Shown here one piece after another: positions 28,440 to 36,678 of a stretch of DNA of 64,000 nt. The notes under the pieces were generated by a model. That model was not told where the DNA came from. It made no database searches and saw only the letters and a program-made list of their open reading frames with translations. The stretch spans positions 481,353 to 545,352 of the forward strand of contig NZ_CAESCM010000002.1 of NCBI RefSeq assembly GCF_903166585.1, in the 5' to 3' direction. The stretch comes from Pedobacter ghigonis (GTDB taxonomy: Bacteria > Bacteroidota > Bacteroidia > Sphingobacteriales > Sphingobacteriaceae). How positions within the stretch are numbered: the first letter of the stretch is position 1; each line of letters starts with the position of its first letter. Made by a program: the position numbers and the translations under genes.

Positions 28440-28473
28440 TTGAATGTTAAGCAGCTAAAAAACGGTAAATTTG
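28440..28473 (+). promoter_or_regulatory. Promoter of recF
   Basis: TTG (28440-28442) and TAAATTTG (28466-28473) are separated by 23 bp. The -7 box ends 10 bp before the recF ATG. Confidence 0.55.
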
Positions 28474-28483
28474 TGACATATTT

Positions 28484-29587
28484 ATGTGGTTAAAAAACAT
28501 TACCCTGCTCAATTTCAAGAACTACACCGACGCTGATCTCCGTTTTTCGGAAACGGTGAACGTTTTTACGGGTAATAACGGATCGGGCAAAACCAATATG
28601 CTTGATGCTATTCACTACCTCTGCCTGTGCAAAAGCTATTTTAACCCAATAGATACCCAGCAGATTAAAACAGGTGAAGAGGTTTTTATGATTCAGGGCG
28701 ATTTTGACCGGAGTGAAAAGAATGAAAAAATTTCCTGCGGGGTAAAACGCAATCAGAAAAAACAGTTTAAACGCAATAAAAAAGAATACGATAAACTGGC
28801 CGATCATATTGGCTTGTTTCCGGTGGTTATGGTTTCGCCCTACGATGTAAACCTGATTATGGAGGGGAGCGAAGAACGCAGGAAGTTTATCGATAACGTA
28901 ATTTCGCAAACCGACGGGCATTATCTCGATCAGCTGATTACCTATAATCGTATTCTGGCCAACCGCAATGCTTTATTGAAGCAGATTGCCATTACCCGCA
29001 AATACGATCCGGCATTGCTCGAAATTTTAGACGAGCAGCTTGTAATGGCAGGCAATAAAATATTTGGCATCCGTAAGGCCTTTATGGATGAGTTTATTCC
29101 GATGTTTAACCATTATTATACCTACCTTACCGAAAATAAGGAAGTGGTAGAACTGAATTATCAATCGCAGCTCAACGAAGCTACTTTTGAAGAATTGTTG
29201 AAAAAAGCTGTGGAGAAAGACCGAATACTTGAGCGAACCACCACCGGAATACATAAAGATGAGCTGGCTTTTGTAATCAGCAGTATGCCTTTAAAAAAGT
29301 TCGGCTCGCAAGGACAGCAGAAATCCTTTTTAATTGCTTTAAAACTGGCACAATATGCCTATCTGGCGAAGAACAAGGGATTTAAACCTTTACTTTTGTT
29401 AGATGATATATTTGATAAGCTGGACGATAACCGCGTTCAAAAATTAATGCAAATGGTATCACACCATGATTTTGGACAAATATTTATAACCGATACCGGA
29501 AAAGAAAGAGTAAAATCGATTTTTGAAAAAATAGAAGTTGATGTAACTTTGTTTGAAGTTGATAATGGAACTATAGAAAATGCGTAA
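28484..29587 (+). CDS. recF: DNA replication and repair protein RecF
   Basis: This 367-residue SMC-like ATPase has Walker A GNNGSGKT near 30-37, the RecF segment PYDVNLIMEGSEERRKFID near 119-137, the ABC-type signature FGSQGQQKS near 273-281, and Walker B LLLLDDIFDKLD near 303-314. RecF with RecO and RecR loads RecA at gaps during repair and fork restart. The downstream DUF721 gene overlaps by eight bases, a coupling seen across Bacteroidota. Confidence 0.97.
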   Translation: MWLKNITLLNFKNYTDADLRFSETVNVFTGNNGSGKTNMLDAIHYLCLCKSYFNPIDTQQIKTGEEVFMIQGDFDRSEKNEKISCGVKRNQKKQFKRNKKEYDKLADHIGLFPVVMVSPYDVNLIMEGSEERRKFIDNVISQTDGHYLDQLITYNRILANRNALLKQIAITRKYDPALLEILDEQLVMAGNKIFGIRKAFMDEFIPMFNHYYTYLTENKEVVELNYQSQLNEATFEELLKKAVEKDRILERTTTGIHKDELAFVISSMPLKKFGSQGQQKSFLIALKLAQYAYLAKNKGFKPLLLLDDIFDKLDDNRVQKLMQMVSHHDFGQIFITDTGKERVKSIFEKIEVDVTLFEVDNGTIENA

Positions 29588-29870
29588 ACCTAACGATGTT
29601 ACTTTAAAAGATGCCATAAGCAAAATGCTTGATGTGTATCGTATACGCCGTAAGTTCGATGAAACGTCCATTTTATCGGTATGGCCCGAAATTATGGGCA
29701 CCGCCATTGCAAACCGTACCAAGCAGATTTATATTCATGATAAAAAGCTTTTTTTAAGAATTGAGTCGTCGGTAATTAAAAATGAGCTGATTTTAGTTCG
29801 TCAGGGCATTATTCAAAAACTGAACGAGCATGCCGGGAGCGAAGTGATTACAGAGATGATCTTTTTATAG
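29580..29870 (+). CDS. DUF721 (DciA-related) protein
   Basis: This 96-residue protein carries the DUF721 pattern: VYRIRRKFDETSILSVWPEIMGTAIANRT in the first half and LFLRIESSVIKNELILVRQGIIQKLNEH in the second. Proteobacterial and actinobacterial DciA, the founder of this family, helps load the replicative helicase DnaB. The start overlaps the end of recF by eight bases, so the two are translationally coupled, which fits a role in DNA replication. Whether this short form loads helicase is not shown here. Confidence 0.88.
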   Translation: MRKPNDVTLKDAISKMLDVYRIRRKFDETSILSVWPEIMGTAIANRTKQIYIHDKKLFLRIESSVIKNELILVRQGIIQKLNEHAGSEVITEMIFL

Positions 29871-29954
29871 GCAAAATAAGGGGCATAGGTTTTCTGCCTA
29901 TACCCTAAGAAACTCTGGATCGAAGACTCCAAACTCCCGACTCCCAACTCAAAA

Positions 29955-30131
29955 CTAGCCCTTCCCTCCGCCAAATACTTTAGATAGTATCCAGATTAAC
30001 AGTGCAACCACTACTACCACGATAATAATACCCGACCATACGCCGGCTTTAAATATACCTTCTACCAGCTCACAGCTGCTTAAGGTGGTGCACAAAAATG
30101 CAATTAGTGCTATTGGGAATATCTTTTTCAT
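29955..30131 (-). CDS. Small lipoprotein with one membrane helix (58 residues)
   Basis: Reading the minus strand from the ATG at 30131-30129 gives 58 residues ending at TAG (29957-29955). A lipoprotein signal is followed by a lipobox with Cys20 (LSSC), then ELVEGIFKAGVWSG, a very hydrophobic helix (about 34-49, GIIIVVVVVALLIWIL) and a glycine/lysine end. Near-identical small proteins are widespread in Bacteroidota, to my recollection often mislabelled as phosphatidate cytidylyltransferase. No enzyme could fit in this length. The function is unknown. Confidence 0.8.
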   Translation of the reverse strand: MKKIFPIALIAFLCTTLSSCELVEGIFKAGVWSGIIIVVVVVALLIWILSKVFGGGKG

Positions 30132-30261
30132 ATTGATGTTGATTTCTTAATAGGAACATCAAATAGTTAAGAAAGTTTTGCGGAGCTTCAATAATTGCTG
30201 TTGCGCTGGTGTCAGATGTTACCTTCTGACGGTGTAAAATCCTGAGTTTAGTGCAAAAAAA

Positions 30262-30304
30262 ATCGTCATTTCGATCGAAGCAAAGCAACAACCGAAATGA
30301 CGAT
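30262..30304. repeat. CGTCATTTCG palindromic repeat
   Basis: ATCGTCATTTCG and CGAAATGACGAT are exact inverted arms around a 19-nt loop. It belongs to the same general class as 52749-52851 and 15801-15880. Confidence 0.65.
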
Positions 30305-30356
30305 CAGGAAGATGGATCAATCTTACATTTTCCATCCTCCATCTTACATTTTGTTT

Positions 30357-31124
30357 TTATTTACCGTTTACCTTCAACAGCTCTACCTCAAAAATCAGGG
30401 TACTGTAAGGAGGAATGTCTGCTCCGGCACCACGCGCTCCGTAAGCCAAGTTGTAAGGGATATAAAATTTATACTTCGAACCTGCAGGCATTAATTGTAC
30501 ACCTTCAGTCCAGCCTGCAATAACAGCATTAAGCGGGAAAGAAATCGGCTCACCTCTGTCGTAAGAGCTGTCAAACTGTTTACCATTTAATAAGGTACCT
30601 TTATAGTGTACCAATACCGAATCGGTAGCTACTGGTTTAACTCCTGTGCCGGCAGTTAAAACTTCATATTGTAAACCACTTGCAGTAGTTTGTACGCCTG
30701 CACGTTTTCCGTTTTGTTCTAAAAACTCTTGTCCTTCTTTCATAATTGGTGCGTATTTAATTTTATTTGCTTCAATTTCTGCTTTGTTTTTAACAGCCGA
30801 TGCTTTGGCCAATGCATCGTTAATGCATTGTTGCGCCTGTTGCTGGTTTAAAACCACCTTGCCACCTGTAAATGCATCTTTTAAGCCTCTTAATAAAACC
30901 TCGTAATTTAAGGTAGATAAACCGGTAGTTTTTAAGCCGGCACCAATTGAAGTGCCAAAAGCATAACTGGTAGAGTCTAAAGTAGATTTTAAGGCTGTAA
31001 CAGTTGTGGTTTTACCTGCCGTTGTTGTTTTTTTTGCAACTGGTTTCTTTGCTGCAGTTTTGGTTTGTGCGTAAGAGGCAACAGTAATACCCGAAAGGCA
31101 TACCGCTAAGAAAATTCTTTTCAT
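30357..31124 (-). CDS. Secreted FKBP-type peptidyl-prolyl cis-trans isomerase (Mip/FkpA-like)
   Basis: This 255-residue protein has a signal peptide (about 1-19, VASYAQ) and a lysine/threonine/alanine-rich linker. An N-terminal dimerisation domain (about 45-130, with YAFGTSIGAGLK) precedes the catalytic FKBP domain (about 145-252, with VLVHYKGTLLNGKQFDSSYDR and PYNLAYGARGAGADIPPYS). It is the Mip/FkpA layout: a periplasmic foldase dimer that isomerises prolyl bonds in outer-membrane or secreted proteins. Key FKBP residues (Tyr, Phe-Asp, Tyr of AYG) are kept, so it should be active. It is a separate gene from the two FKBP lipoproteins at 32935 and 34081. Confidence 0.93.
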   Translation of the reverse strand: MKRIFLAVCLSGITVASYAQTKTAAKKPVAKKTTTAGKTTTVTALKSTLDSTSYAFGTSIGAGLKTTGLSTLNYEVLLRGLKDAFTGGKVVLNQQQAQQCINDALAKASAVKNKAEIEANKIKYAPIMKEGQEFLEQNGKRAGVQTTASGLQYEVLTAGTGVKPVATDSVLVHYKGTLLNGKQFDSSYDRGEPISFPLNAVIAGWTEGVQLMPAGSKYKFYIPYNLAYGARGAGADIPPYSTLIFEVELLKVNGK

Positions 31125-31289
31125 TCGTATTAATTTGTTTTCATTTGTGATGAAGCGATCATGATTGTTTGTTTAATTCTTGCTAAATCACGATGGTTCA
31201 TTGATTGTTTATGTGTAATTATTTTGAGCAGGTTAAATGGTAGACGCTATTTTTTCAAGCACGTAAGATACAAAAATGCTAAAACAATA

Positions 31290-31312
31290 AAACCCCGAAT
31301 TTTCGGGGTTTT
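31290..31312 (-). terminator. Rho-independent terminator of ndk
   Basis: AAACCCCGAA and TTCGGGGTTT form a near-perfect stem followed on the minus strand by a T tract. Confidence 0.88.
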
Positions 31313-31336
31313 ATTGCAAATATTTTGTTTCAACAA

Positions 31337-31756
31337 TTAGAAACGCTCGTCTGCTTTGAAGAAGAAGTTTCCTTCAATTTCTGCGTTCTCGTCAGAATCT
31401 GAACCGTGAACAGCGTTAGCATCAATTGATTTAGCATATTTCTGACGGATAGTACCTTCTGCAGCTTCAGCAGGGTTGGTAGCACCGATTAATTTTCTGA
31501 AATCTTCAATTGCATTGTCTTTTTCTAAAATAGCAGCAACAATTGGTCCTGAAGACATGAAGCTAACTAAATCTTTGTAGAAAGGACGCTCAGCGTGTAC
31601 TGCATAAAACTGACCAGCAGTTTCTTCAGTAAGTTTAGTATATTTTAATGCTATGATTTTAAAACCTGCATTGGTAATGTCATTAATAATAGATCCGATA
31701 TGGCCGTTTGCTACCGCATCTGGCTTAATCATGGTAAAAGTTCTGTTAGTGCTCAT
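31337..31756 (-). CDS. ndk: Nucleoside diphosphate kinase
   Basis: This 139-residue protein is the normal Ndk length. It starts with [16 protein letters not shown] (about 7-22) and carries the phosphorylated active-site His117 in [12 protein letters not shown]. It equilibrates nucleoside triphosphate pools through a phospho-histidine intermediate in the cytoplasm. A TATTTTTG -7 box lies at 31788-31781 on the minus strand. The gene is monocistronic with its own terminator and is divergent from nrnA. Confidence 0.97.
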   Translation of the reverse strand: MSTNRTFTMIKPDAVANGHIGSIINDITNAGFKIIALKYTKLTEETAGQFYAVHAERPFYKDLVSFMSSGPIVAAILEKDNAIEDFRKLIGATNPAEAAEGTIRQKYAKSIDANAVHGSDSDENAEIEGNFFFKADERF

Positions 31757-31780
31757 TGTGCTTTGATATCATTTTTTTTG

Positions 31781-31788
31781 CAAAAATA
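31781..31788 (-). promoter_or_regulatory. -7 box of ndk
   Basis: TATTTTTG on the minus strand, 24 bp before the ndk ATG. No -33 element was clear. Confidence 0.5.
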
Positions 31789-31852
31789 CGTTTTAATTGA
31801 TGAATATAAAAGGATAACACTAAATACACCTTATTTAGTATTAAAAATTACT

Positions 31853-31860
31853 TAGCTTTG
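31853..31860 (+). promoter_or_regulatory. -7 box of the nrnA-like gene
   Basis: TAGCTTTG matches TAnnTTTG and lies 15 bp before the ATG at 31876. It overlaps an in-frame TTG at 31858, which argues against that upstream start. Confidence 0.5.
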
Positions 31861-31875
31861 CAGCGCAAAAAATAT

Positions 31876-32886
31876 ATGCTTACACTACCCGAATTAAAAA
31901 CATTACTGGCTTCGCCACAGCGCATTGTAATTACCACGCACCATAAACCAGATGGTGATGCAATGGGTTCATCATTGGGCTTATATGGATATTTAATTCA
32001 GAAAGGTCATCATGTTAAGGTGGTTACACCTACCGATTACCCTACTTTTTTACATTGGATGCCAAACAATGGCGACGTAATTATTTTTACAGAGCAGCAG
32101 GAAGAGGCCGCCAGGTTAGTAGAAGAGGCTTCAGTTATTTTTTGCCTCGATTTTAACACTTTGAGTCGCATTAACGAACTTGGTGAGTTGGTTAGGGCCG
32201 CAAGTGCTAAAAAGATCATGATCGATCACCATTTAGAACCCGAGGATTTTGACGATTACCGCTGCTGGGATATCAATGCCTGTGCTGCTGCACAACTGGT
32301 ATACGAATTTATTGTAAATCAGTTACAGGATGGCGAGCTAATCAATAAAGATGTGGCTTCTTGTCTGTACACCGGTATCATGACCGATTCGGGATCGTTC
32401 CGTTTCTCGTCGGCTACAGCTGCAGTGTACCGTATTGCTGCCAATCTGATTGATTTGGGTGCCGATCAGGCTAAAATTCACGAGCTGGTTTACGATAATT
32501 CAAGCGAAAACCGCCTGCGCTTTTTAGGTTATTGCCTGTCTAACAAACTCGAAGTTTTAAGAGATTACAATACCGCTATTATTTCGGTTACTAAAGATGA
32601 GCTGGCACAATACCATAGCATTACCGGCGATACTGAAGGTGTGGTAAATTATGCACTTTCGATTAACGGTATTCGTTTGGCTGCACTAATTGTAGAACGT
32701 ACCGATAAAGTAAAACTTTCTGTTCGGTCAACGGGCGATTTTCCGGCCAACGAGATCTGTAAAAAGTATTTTAACGGCGGTGGTCACAGAAATGCAGCCG
32801 GTGGCGCATCAGAAAAACCATTAAATGATGTAGTTTCGGAATTTAAATCGATATTAGAAGATTATAAAGAACAATTGCTGGCCTGA
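31876..32886 (+). CDS. nrnA: DHH/DHHA1 phosphoesterase (NrnA-like oligoribonuclease / pAp phosphatase)
   Basis: The ATG at 31876 gives 336 residues. Motifs are HHKPDGDAMGSS near 22-33, CLDFN, DHH in IDHHLEPEDFDD, a GIMTDSGSFRFS segment, and the DHHA1 glycine motif GGGHRNAAGG near the C-terminus. NrnA enzymes degrade nanoRNAs of two to five nucleotides and dephosphorylate pAp, some with c-di-nucleotide activity. Metal-binding residues are all present. FKBP lipoprotein genes follow after 48 bp and may share its transcript. The precise substrate is inferred from the family. Confidence 0.9.
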   Translation: MLTLPELKTLLASPQRIVITTHHKPDGDAMGSSLGLYGYLIQKGHHVKVVTPTDYPTFLHWMPNNGDVIIFTEQQEEAARLVEEASVIFCLDFNTLSRINELGELVRAASAKKIMIDHHLEPEDFDDYRCWDINACAAAQLVYEFIVNQLQDGELINKDVASCLYTGIMTDSGSFRFSSATAAVYRIAANLIDLGADQAKIHELVYDNSSENRLRFLGYCLSNKLEVLRDYNTAIISVTKDELAQYHSITGDTEGVVNYALSINGIRLAALIVERTDKVKLSVRSTGDFPANEICKKYFNGGGHRNAAGGASEKPLNDVVSEFKSILEDYKEQLLA

Positions 32887-32934
32887 TAAGGCAGAAATAA
32901 ACAATCAAAACTTAAAAAAGTCAAATTAAATTTA

Positions 32935-33933
32935 ATGAAAAAGGGAATTATTATTCTAGCAGCAGCCACTTTAGGTTTAGCAGCATGTAACAAAGAGAAA
33001 AAGGGAGCCGGAGGGTTATTATACACTGTTCACCACTCAGCGGGTAACGAAAAAATCAAAGAAGGCGATATCGTTAAAATGAACTTTATTCAGAAAAACG
33101 ATAAAGATTCAGTTTTATCAAGCACTTTTGATAGCGAAACTCCAGCTGTTTTCCCTGCACAGAAAAAAATGTACGCAGGTGATATGAATGATGTATTAAC
33201 TTTGTTCGGAGAGGGTGATAGTGCAACTTTTAAAGTGAACCTGGATACTATGGCTTTCCATAGCAAACAACCAAAACCAGAGCAGTTCAAAAACGATAAA
33301 TACATCACTTTTACTGTAAAAATCGAGAAAGTATTCAAGAAAAAAGCTGGCGAAGCTGATTCTACTTTCAACAAAAGAGCTTCAGAATTTTTCCAGGCTG
33401 ATTACAAAGCAACAGCCGATAAAAAGAAAGCTGCTGAACCTGCTAAATTAAAAGCTTATATCGACGATAATAAATTAACTACTAAAACTACTGCAAGCGG
33501 TTTACACTACATCATTGAAAATGCAGGTAGTGCAGAAAAAGCAGCAGTTGGTGATACTGTATTAATTGATTACACTGGTAGAGTAACCAAAAAGAACAAA
33601 GATGGTAAATACAAAATCTTTGATACCAGCGATGAGAAATTAGCTAAAGCTGAAAACGAATTTAAACCAGGTAAACCTTATGGCCCTCAAAAAATGCCTG
33701 TAGGTGGTACAATCCCTGGATTTACCGAAGGTTTACAGTTAATTGGTAAAGGTGGTAAAGTTCAGCTAATTATCCCTTCTAACCTGGGTTACGGCGAGCA
33801 AGGTGCGCCTCAAGTGGGTATTATGCCATTTAGCCCAATTGCTTTCGAAGTAGAAATTAAAGATATTATTAAAGGAAAAGCTGCACCGGCACAAGCTCCG
33901 GTTCAAATGCCTGCTCCGATAGTTAAAAAATAA
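32935..33933 (+). CDS. FKBP-type peptidyl-prolyl isomerase lipoprotein, copy 1
   Basis: This 332-residue lipoprotein (lipobox ending at Cys18) has two FKBP-like halves. The N-terminal half (about 40-130, KEGDIVKMNF then GEGDSATFKVNLD) lacks clear active-site residues. The C-terminal half (about 185-318) has VLIDYTGRV, FDTSDEKL and PSNLGYGEQG, so it should be catalytic, with an unusual charged insertion before the FDTSD motif. It ends in a proline/alanine-rich tail. It is tandem to a paralogue at 34081 and would fold envelope proteins from a membrane anchor. Confidence 0.9.
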   Translation: MKKGIIILAAATLGLAACNKEKKGAGGLLYTVHHSAGNEKIKEGDIVKMNFIQKNDKDSVLSSTFDSETPAVFPAQKKMYAGDMNDVLTLFGEGDSATFKVNLDTMAFHSKQPKPEQFKNDKYITFTVKIEKVFKKKAGEADSTFNKRASEFFQADYKATADKKKAAEPAKLKAYIDDNKLTTKTTASGLHYIIENAGSAEKAAVGDTVLIDYTGRVTKKNKDGKYKIFDTSDEKLAKAENEFKPGKPYGPQKMPVGGTIPGFTEGLQLIGKGGKVQLIIPSNLGYGEQGAPQVGIMPFSPIAFEVEIKDIIKGKAAPAQAPVQMPAPIVKK

Positions 33934-33952
33934 TTTTTAATACCAGATTAAG

Positions 33953-33988
33953 AAAATCCTGCTTATTTATTTAAGCAGGATTTTTTTT
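33953..33988 (+). terminator. Rho-independent terminator between the FKBP paralogues
   Basis: AATCCTGCTTA and TAAGCAGGATT pair perfectly and T8 follows. Confidence 0.9.
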
Positions 33989-34035
33989 GGTCGTTTTTTT
34001 GCTGTAGGAGCGAAATAAAACATTTCTACGATTTA

Positions 34036-34061
34036 TTGAAGCTTATTATAGTCTATCTTTG
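34036..34061 (+). promoter_or_regulatory. Promoter candidate of the second FKBP lipoprotein gene
   Basis: TTG (34036-34038) and TATCTTTG (34054-34061) are 15 bp apart, slightly short of the usual 17-23. The -7 box is 19 bp before the ATG. Confidence 0.45.
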
Positions 34062-34080
34062 TAGGGATTTATACGGATTA

Positions 34081-35055
34081 ATGAAAATGAAAAACGGAAT
34101 TATACTACTATTGGCCGCAGTACTTGGCCTTTCAGCCTGTAACAGATTTGAAAAAGGCGAGGGCGATATGACTTACAAAATCTATAAAAGTGAGGGTAAA
34201 CCAAAAATCGAGGATGGCGACTATGTAAAATTAAATGGTATACAAACGGTAGAAACCAATACCAATCCCGATTCGGTAATGGTAAATACTTACGATAATG
34301 AACGCCCGGCATTTTTCGCCATCAGTAAATCGATGTTTAAAGGCGATTTAGCATCAGGATTAAAACTGCTTGGTGAAGGCGATAGTGCCGTTTTTAAACT
34401 GAATTTAGATTCGATGGAGAAATATTCTGGCCAGCCAAAACCAAAAGGATTAAAGTCGAATATTGCTTCCTTTACCATAAAAATTGAAAAGGTATTGCAC
34501 AAGGGAAAAGATCCCGATTCGATTTTTGATGCTAAAAAAAGACTTTTCTTCGAGGCAGAATACAAGGCTTTAAATGAAAAAAACAAAGTAGTAGAGCCTG
34601 CTAAAATCGCTAAATATATAGCCGATAACCAACTTAAAGTTACTAAAGCTCCATCCGGACTGCAATATGTAATTGCCTCACCTGGTAATGCAGAAAGAGC
34701 GGTTTTAACCGATACCGTATTAATTGATTATACCGGTCAGTTTACCAACAAAAAATCTAACGGAAGCATTAATGTTTTCGATACTTCTGATGCTAAAACG
34801 GCAAAAGAAGCAGGTGTTTTTTCAGAAAGTGTACAATATGTGCCGCGTAAACTGCCTTTGGGCCAATTGCCTCAAGGCGTGGTGCAAGGCATCCAGTTAA
34901 TTGGTATTGGTGGTAAGATTAAAATGATCCTGCCATCACGTTTAGGCTTTGGCGAAAATGGCGGTGGGCCTATTAACCCATTTACACCATTGGTTTTTGA
35001 TGTTGCATTAAAAGGAATCATTAAACCCGACGTTGCACTGCCTTTAAGTAAATAG
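34081..35055 (+). CDS. FKBP-type peptidyl-prolyl isomerase lipoprotein, copy 2
   Basis: The start at 34081 (MKMKNGIILLLAAVLGLSAC, Cys20) gives 324 residues. The layout matches copy 1: a degenerate N-terminal FKBP-like half (LKLLGEGDSAVFKLNLD) and a C-terminal FKBP domain (VLIDYTGQFTNKKSNG, FDTSDAKTA, PSRLGFGENGGG). In copy 2 the GYG of copy 1 reads GFG, replacing a Tyr usually found in the active site. It has its own promoter-like sequence and terminators on both sides, so its expression is separate from copy 1. Confidence 0.88.
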   Translation: MKMKNGIILLLAAVLGLSACNRFEKGEGDMTYKIYKSEGKPKIEDGDYVKLNGIQTVETNTNPDSVMVNTYDNERPAFFAISKSMFKGDLASGLKLLGEGDSAVFKLNLDSMEKYSGQPKPKGLKSNIASFTIKIEKVLHKGKDPDSIFDAKKRLFFEAEYKALNEKNKVVEPAKIAKYIADNQLKVTKAPSGLQYVIASPGNAERAVLTDTVLIDYTGQFTNKKSNGSINVFDTSDAKTAKEAGVFSESVQYVPRKLPLGQLPQGVVQGIQLIGIGGKIKMILPSRLGFGENGGGPINPFTPLVFDVALKGIIKPDVALPLSK

Positions 35056-35568
35056 ATCTATCAATAAAGACTGAAAAGCACAAGGAACATCGATTTTAAA
35101 TGTTCTTTGTGCTTTTTTTATGTCCTGGAAATTATAAAACTATAGCAGATAGTTAAATAAATGATTAAATTAGTTTAGCTAAAACTAATCATCCCACTGG
35201 TCATGCTGCGCTCAACCATTGTTGTTTTGTTCATGGGCCTGAAAAATCTGCTGTTTAGCGTGTTTTTCAACAGAGGATCTATATCCTGTTCCGATGGACA
35301 GAAAATGGAGGGTAGGAGTTGTGCAATAAAGATCAATACTAGCGATCTGTTCAAACAGCAAGGTGTTTGTTTATATAGCTGTGTTTGGCGGATATTAGTC
35401 CCTGCAAAAATCAATTTACAGTCTATCTTACCTGATAACATAAAATTTAAAGCTTTTAATGAAATGCTTATACCTGTATAAAAAGTTGTAAACTAAATGG
35501 TCAAATTTTGTTTAAACCATTATCTGGTAAAGCCAGTTATTAAGAGATAAATAGCTAAACTAAACTTT
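35056..35568. other. Gene-poor interval with a terminator
   Basis: The first part holds the terminator of the FKBP gene. The rest contains short frames on both strands (35175-35441 minus, 35203-35481 plus) without recognisable features, and a small ATTAGTTT/AAACTAAT inverted repeat near 35168-35188. No gene is supported. Confidence 0.5.
35074..35119 (+). terminator. Rho-independent terminator of FKBP copy 2
   Basis: AAAGCACAAGGAACAT and ATGTTCTTTGTGCTTT pair with one wobble and a T run follows. Confidence 0.9.
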
Positions 35569-36204
35569 ATGCAGAAGATTAAGCTCTTTTTGGTTGATGA
35601 TGCTTATACATTGGTAGCTTGTGTAGATAAGGTATTAAATAAGGCTGCCAATATAACGGTTGCGGGTAATACCACATTTAAAGCAGCTAATCAAAAGATC
35701 ATTCAAGCAAAAGTGCCTGATATTGCCATTGTAAATTTTAGCAGTAACGAAAAGGAGGGCACACAATTGTTAGCGATGATTACTAAAGAATTTCCTCTAC
35801 TGAAAGTTATAGTAATATCTGCCCGGGACGATTTTAACAGCATTTCGGCCATGTTGAAAGCTGGGATTAATGGATGCTTACTTGCAGATGTAAAGCATAC
35901 CGAGTTGCATAAGGCTATTAATAAAGTAATGCAAGATGAAACTTATATACAGCGTGCCATTGCAGGTAAATTTATTAATGGTTACCAAAAAGAAAACCAT
36001 GTTACTCCCATCAATAATTTATCGCCAAGGGAAATAGAAATCATTAAACTGATTGCGAAAGAGCACACCTCTGCTGATATTGGAAAAATGCTTTTTATTT
36101 CGGAACATACTGTAGAAACCCACCGTAAAAATATTTGGCGCAAAACCGGGGTAAAATCTATTATTGGCTTGTTGAATTTTGCACGCGAACACCAGCTGAT
36201 TTAA
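35569..36204 (+). CDS. LuxR/NarL-family regulator with degenerate receiver domain
   Basis: This 211-residue protein has a receiver-like domain (1-125) and a LuxR-type helix-turn-helix (about 145-208, LSPREIEIIKLIAKEHTSADIG and HTVETHRKNIWRKTGVKS). The acidic pocket LVDD is kept, but the phosphoacceptor position reads Asn56 (PDIAIVN) instead of Asp. The conserved Lys of the GYLLKD motif is Ala106 (GCLLAD). This is a pseudo-receiver that cannot take the usual phosphate. No histidine kinase is adjacent. Its targets are unknown. Confidence 0.88.
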   Translation: MQKIKLFLVDDAYTLVACVDKVLNKAANITVAGNTTFKAANQKIIQAKVPDIAIVNFSSNEKEGTQLLAMITKEFPLLKVIVISARDDFNSISAMLKAGINGCLLADVKHTELHKAINKVMQDETYIQRAIAGKFINGYQKENHVTPINNLSPREIEIIKLIAKEHTSADIGKMLFISEHTVETHRKNIWRKTGVKSIIGLLNFAREHQLI

Positions 36205-36210
36205 GCAATA

Positions 36211-36240
36211 AGCCCCCATAGCTTTAAAACTATGAGGGCT
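36211..36240. terminator. Convergent terminator
   Basis: AGCCCCCATAG and CTATGAGGGCT pair with one mismatch between two convergent genes. Confidence 0.75.
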
Positions 36241-36247
36241 GTTATTT

Positions 36248-36670
36248 TTAAGCCTGAGCTTCTAAATACTGCGCGTAGCAATAGCCTTCTTCACCATCAT
36301 TGGTTCTCACCAGCCACCACAAATCATTGCTCCGGTTTACCAGGGTAATTACTTCGCCATGGGCCGCCTTGCCTACAATAGGCTGGTCGGTACCAGGACC
36401 TTTGCGAATATTTAAATTGCTGCTTTCTGTAACCACTTTTGCATGGGTAACGGCAGCATCGATGGCTACGTTTACATTCAAAACGAGGTCGCCAGATGTG
36501 AAATTTGGATCAATCTCGTTGTAAACGTCCCAAAGGTGATCCTTAGTTGCTCCATCAGCAGCAGTTCCGTCTATATATAAAATTCCATCTTGTTCCCTAA
36601 CGGCTAAGTCTGTTATACCTGCTGCAGTCGCTGCGTCAGTTAATGCTTTATATTTATCTTCTAATGCCAT
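36248..36670 (-). CDS. SH3-domain protein with BON-like N-terminus
   Basis: This 140-residue protein has no signal peptide. The first 75 residues resemble a BON-type alpha/beta module (EQDGILYIDGTA, then SGDLVLNVNV). The second half is a bacterial SH3 domain (about 83-137, SNLNIRKGPGTDQPIVGKA, ending EEGYCYAQYLE). Such SH3 domains usually bind peptidoglycan or proteins. It follows the BON lipoprotein gene after 8 bp, so both share a transcript. The absence of an export signal is odd for a wall-binding domain and leaves its location open. Confidence 0.8.
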   Translation of the reverse strand: MALEDKYKALTDAATAAGITDLAVREQDGILYIDGTAADGATKDHLWDVYNEIDPNFTSGDLVLNVNVAIDAAVTHAKVVTESSNLNIRKGPGTDQPIVGKAAHGEVITLVNRSNDLWWLVRTNDGEEGYCYAQYLEAQA

Positions 36671-36678
36671 GGCTGCTG

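Noticed and set aside
35175..35441. Open frame of 88 codons on the minus strand in the gap before the LuxR-type gene
   Set aside because: It overlaps another frame on the plus strand, has no signal, helix pattern or recognisable motif, and lies in a gene-poor AT-rich gap.
35203..35481. Open frame of 92 codons on the plus strand in the same gap
   Set aside because: The composition looks non-coding and no start context or domain supports it.
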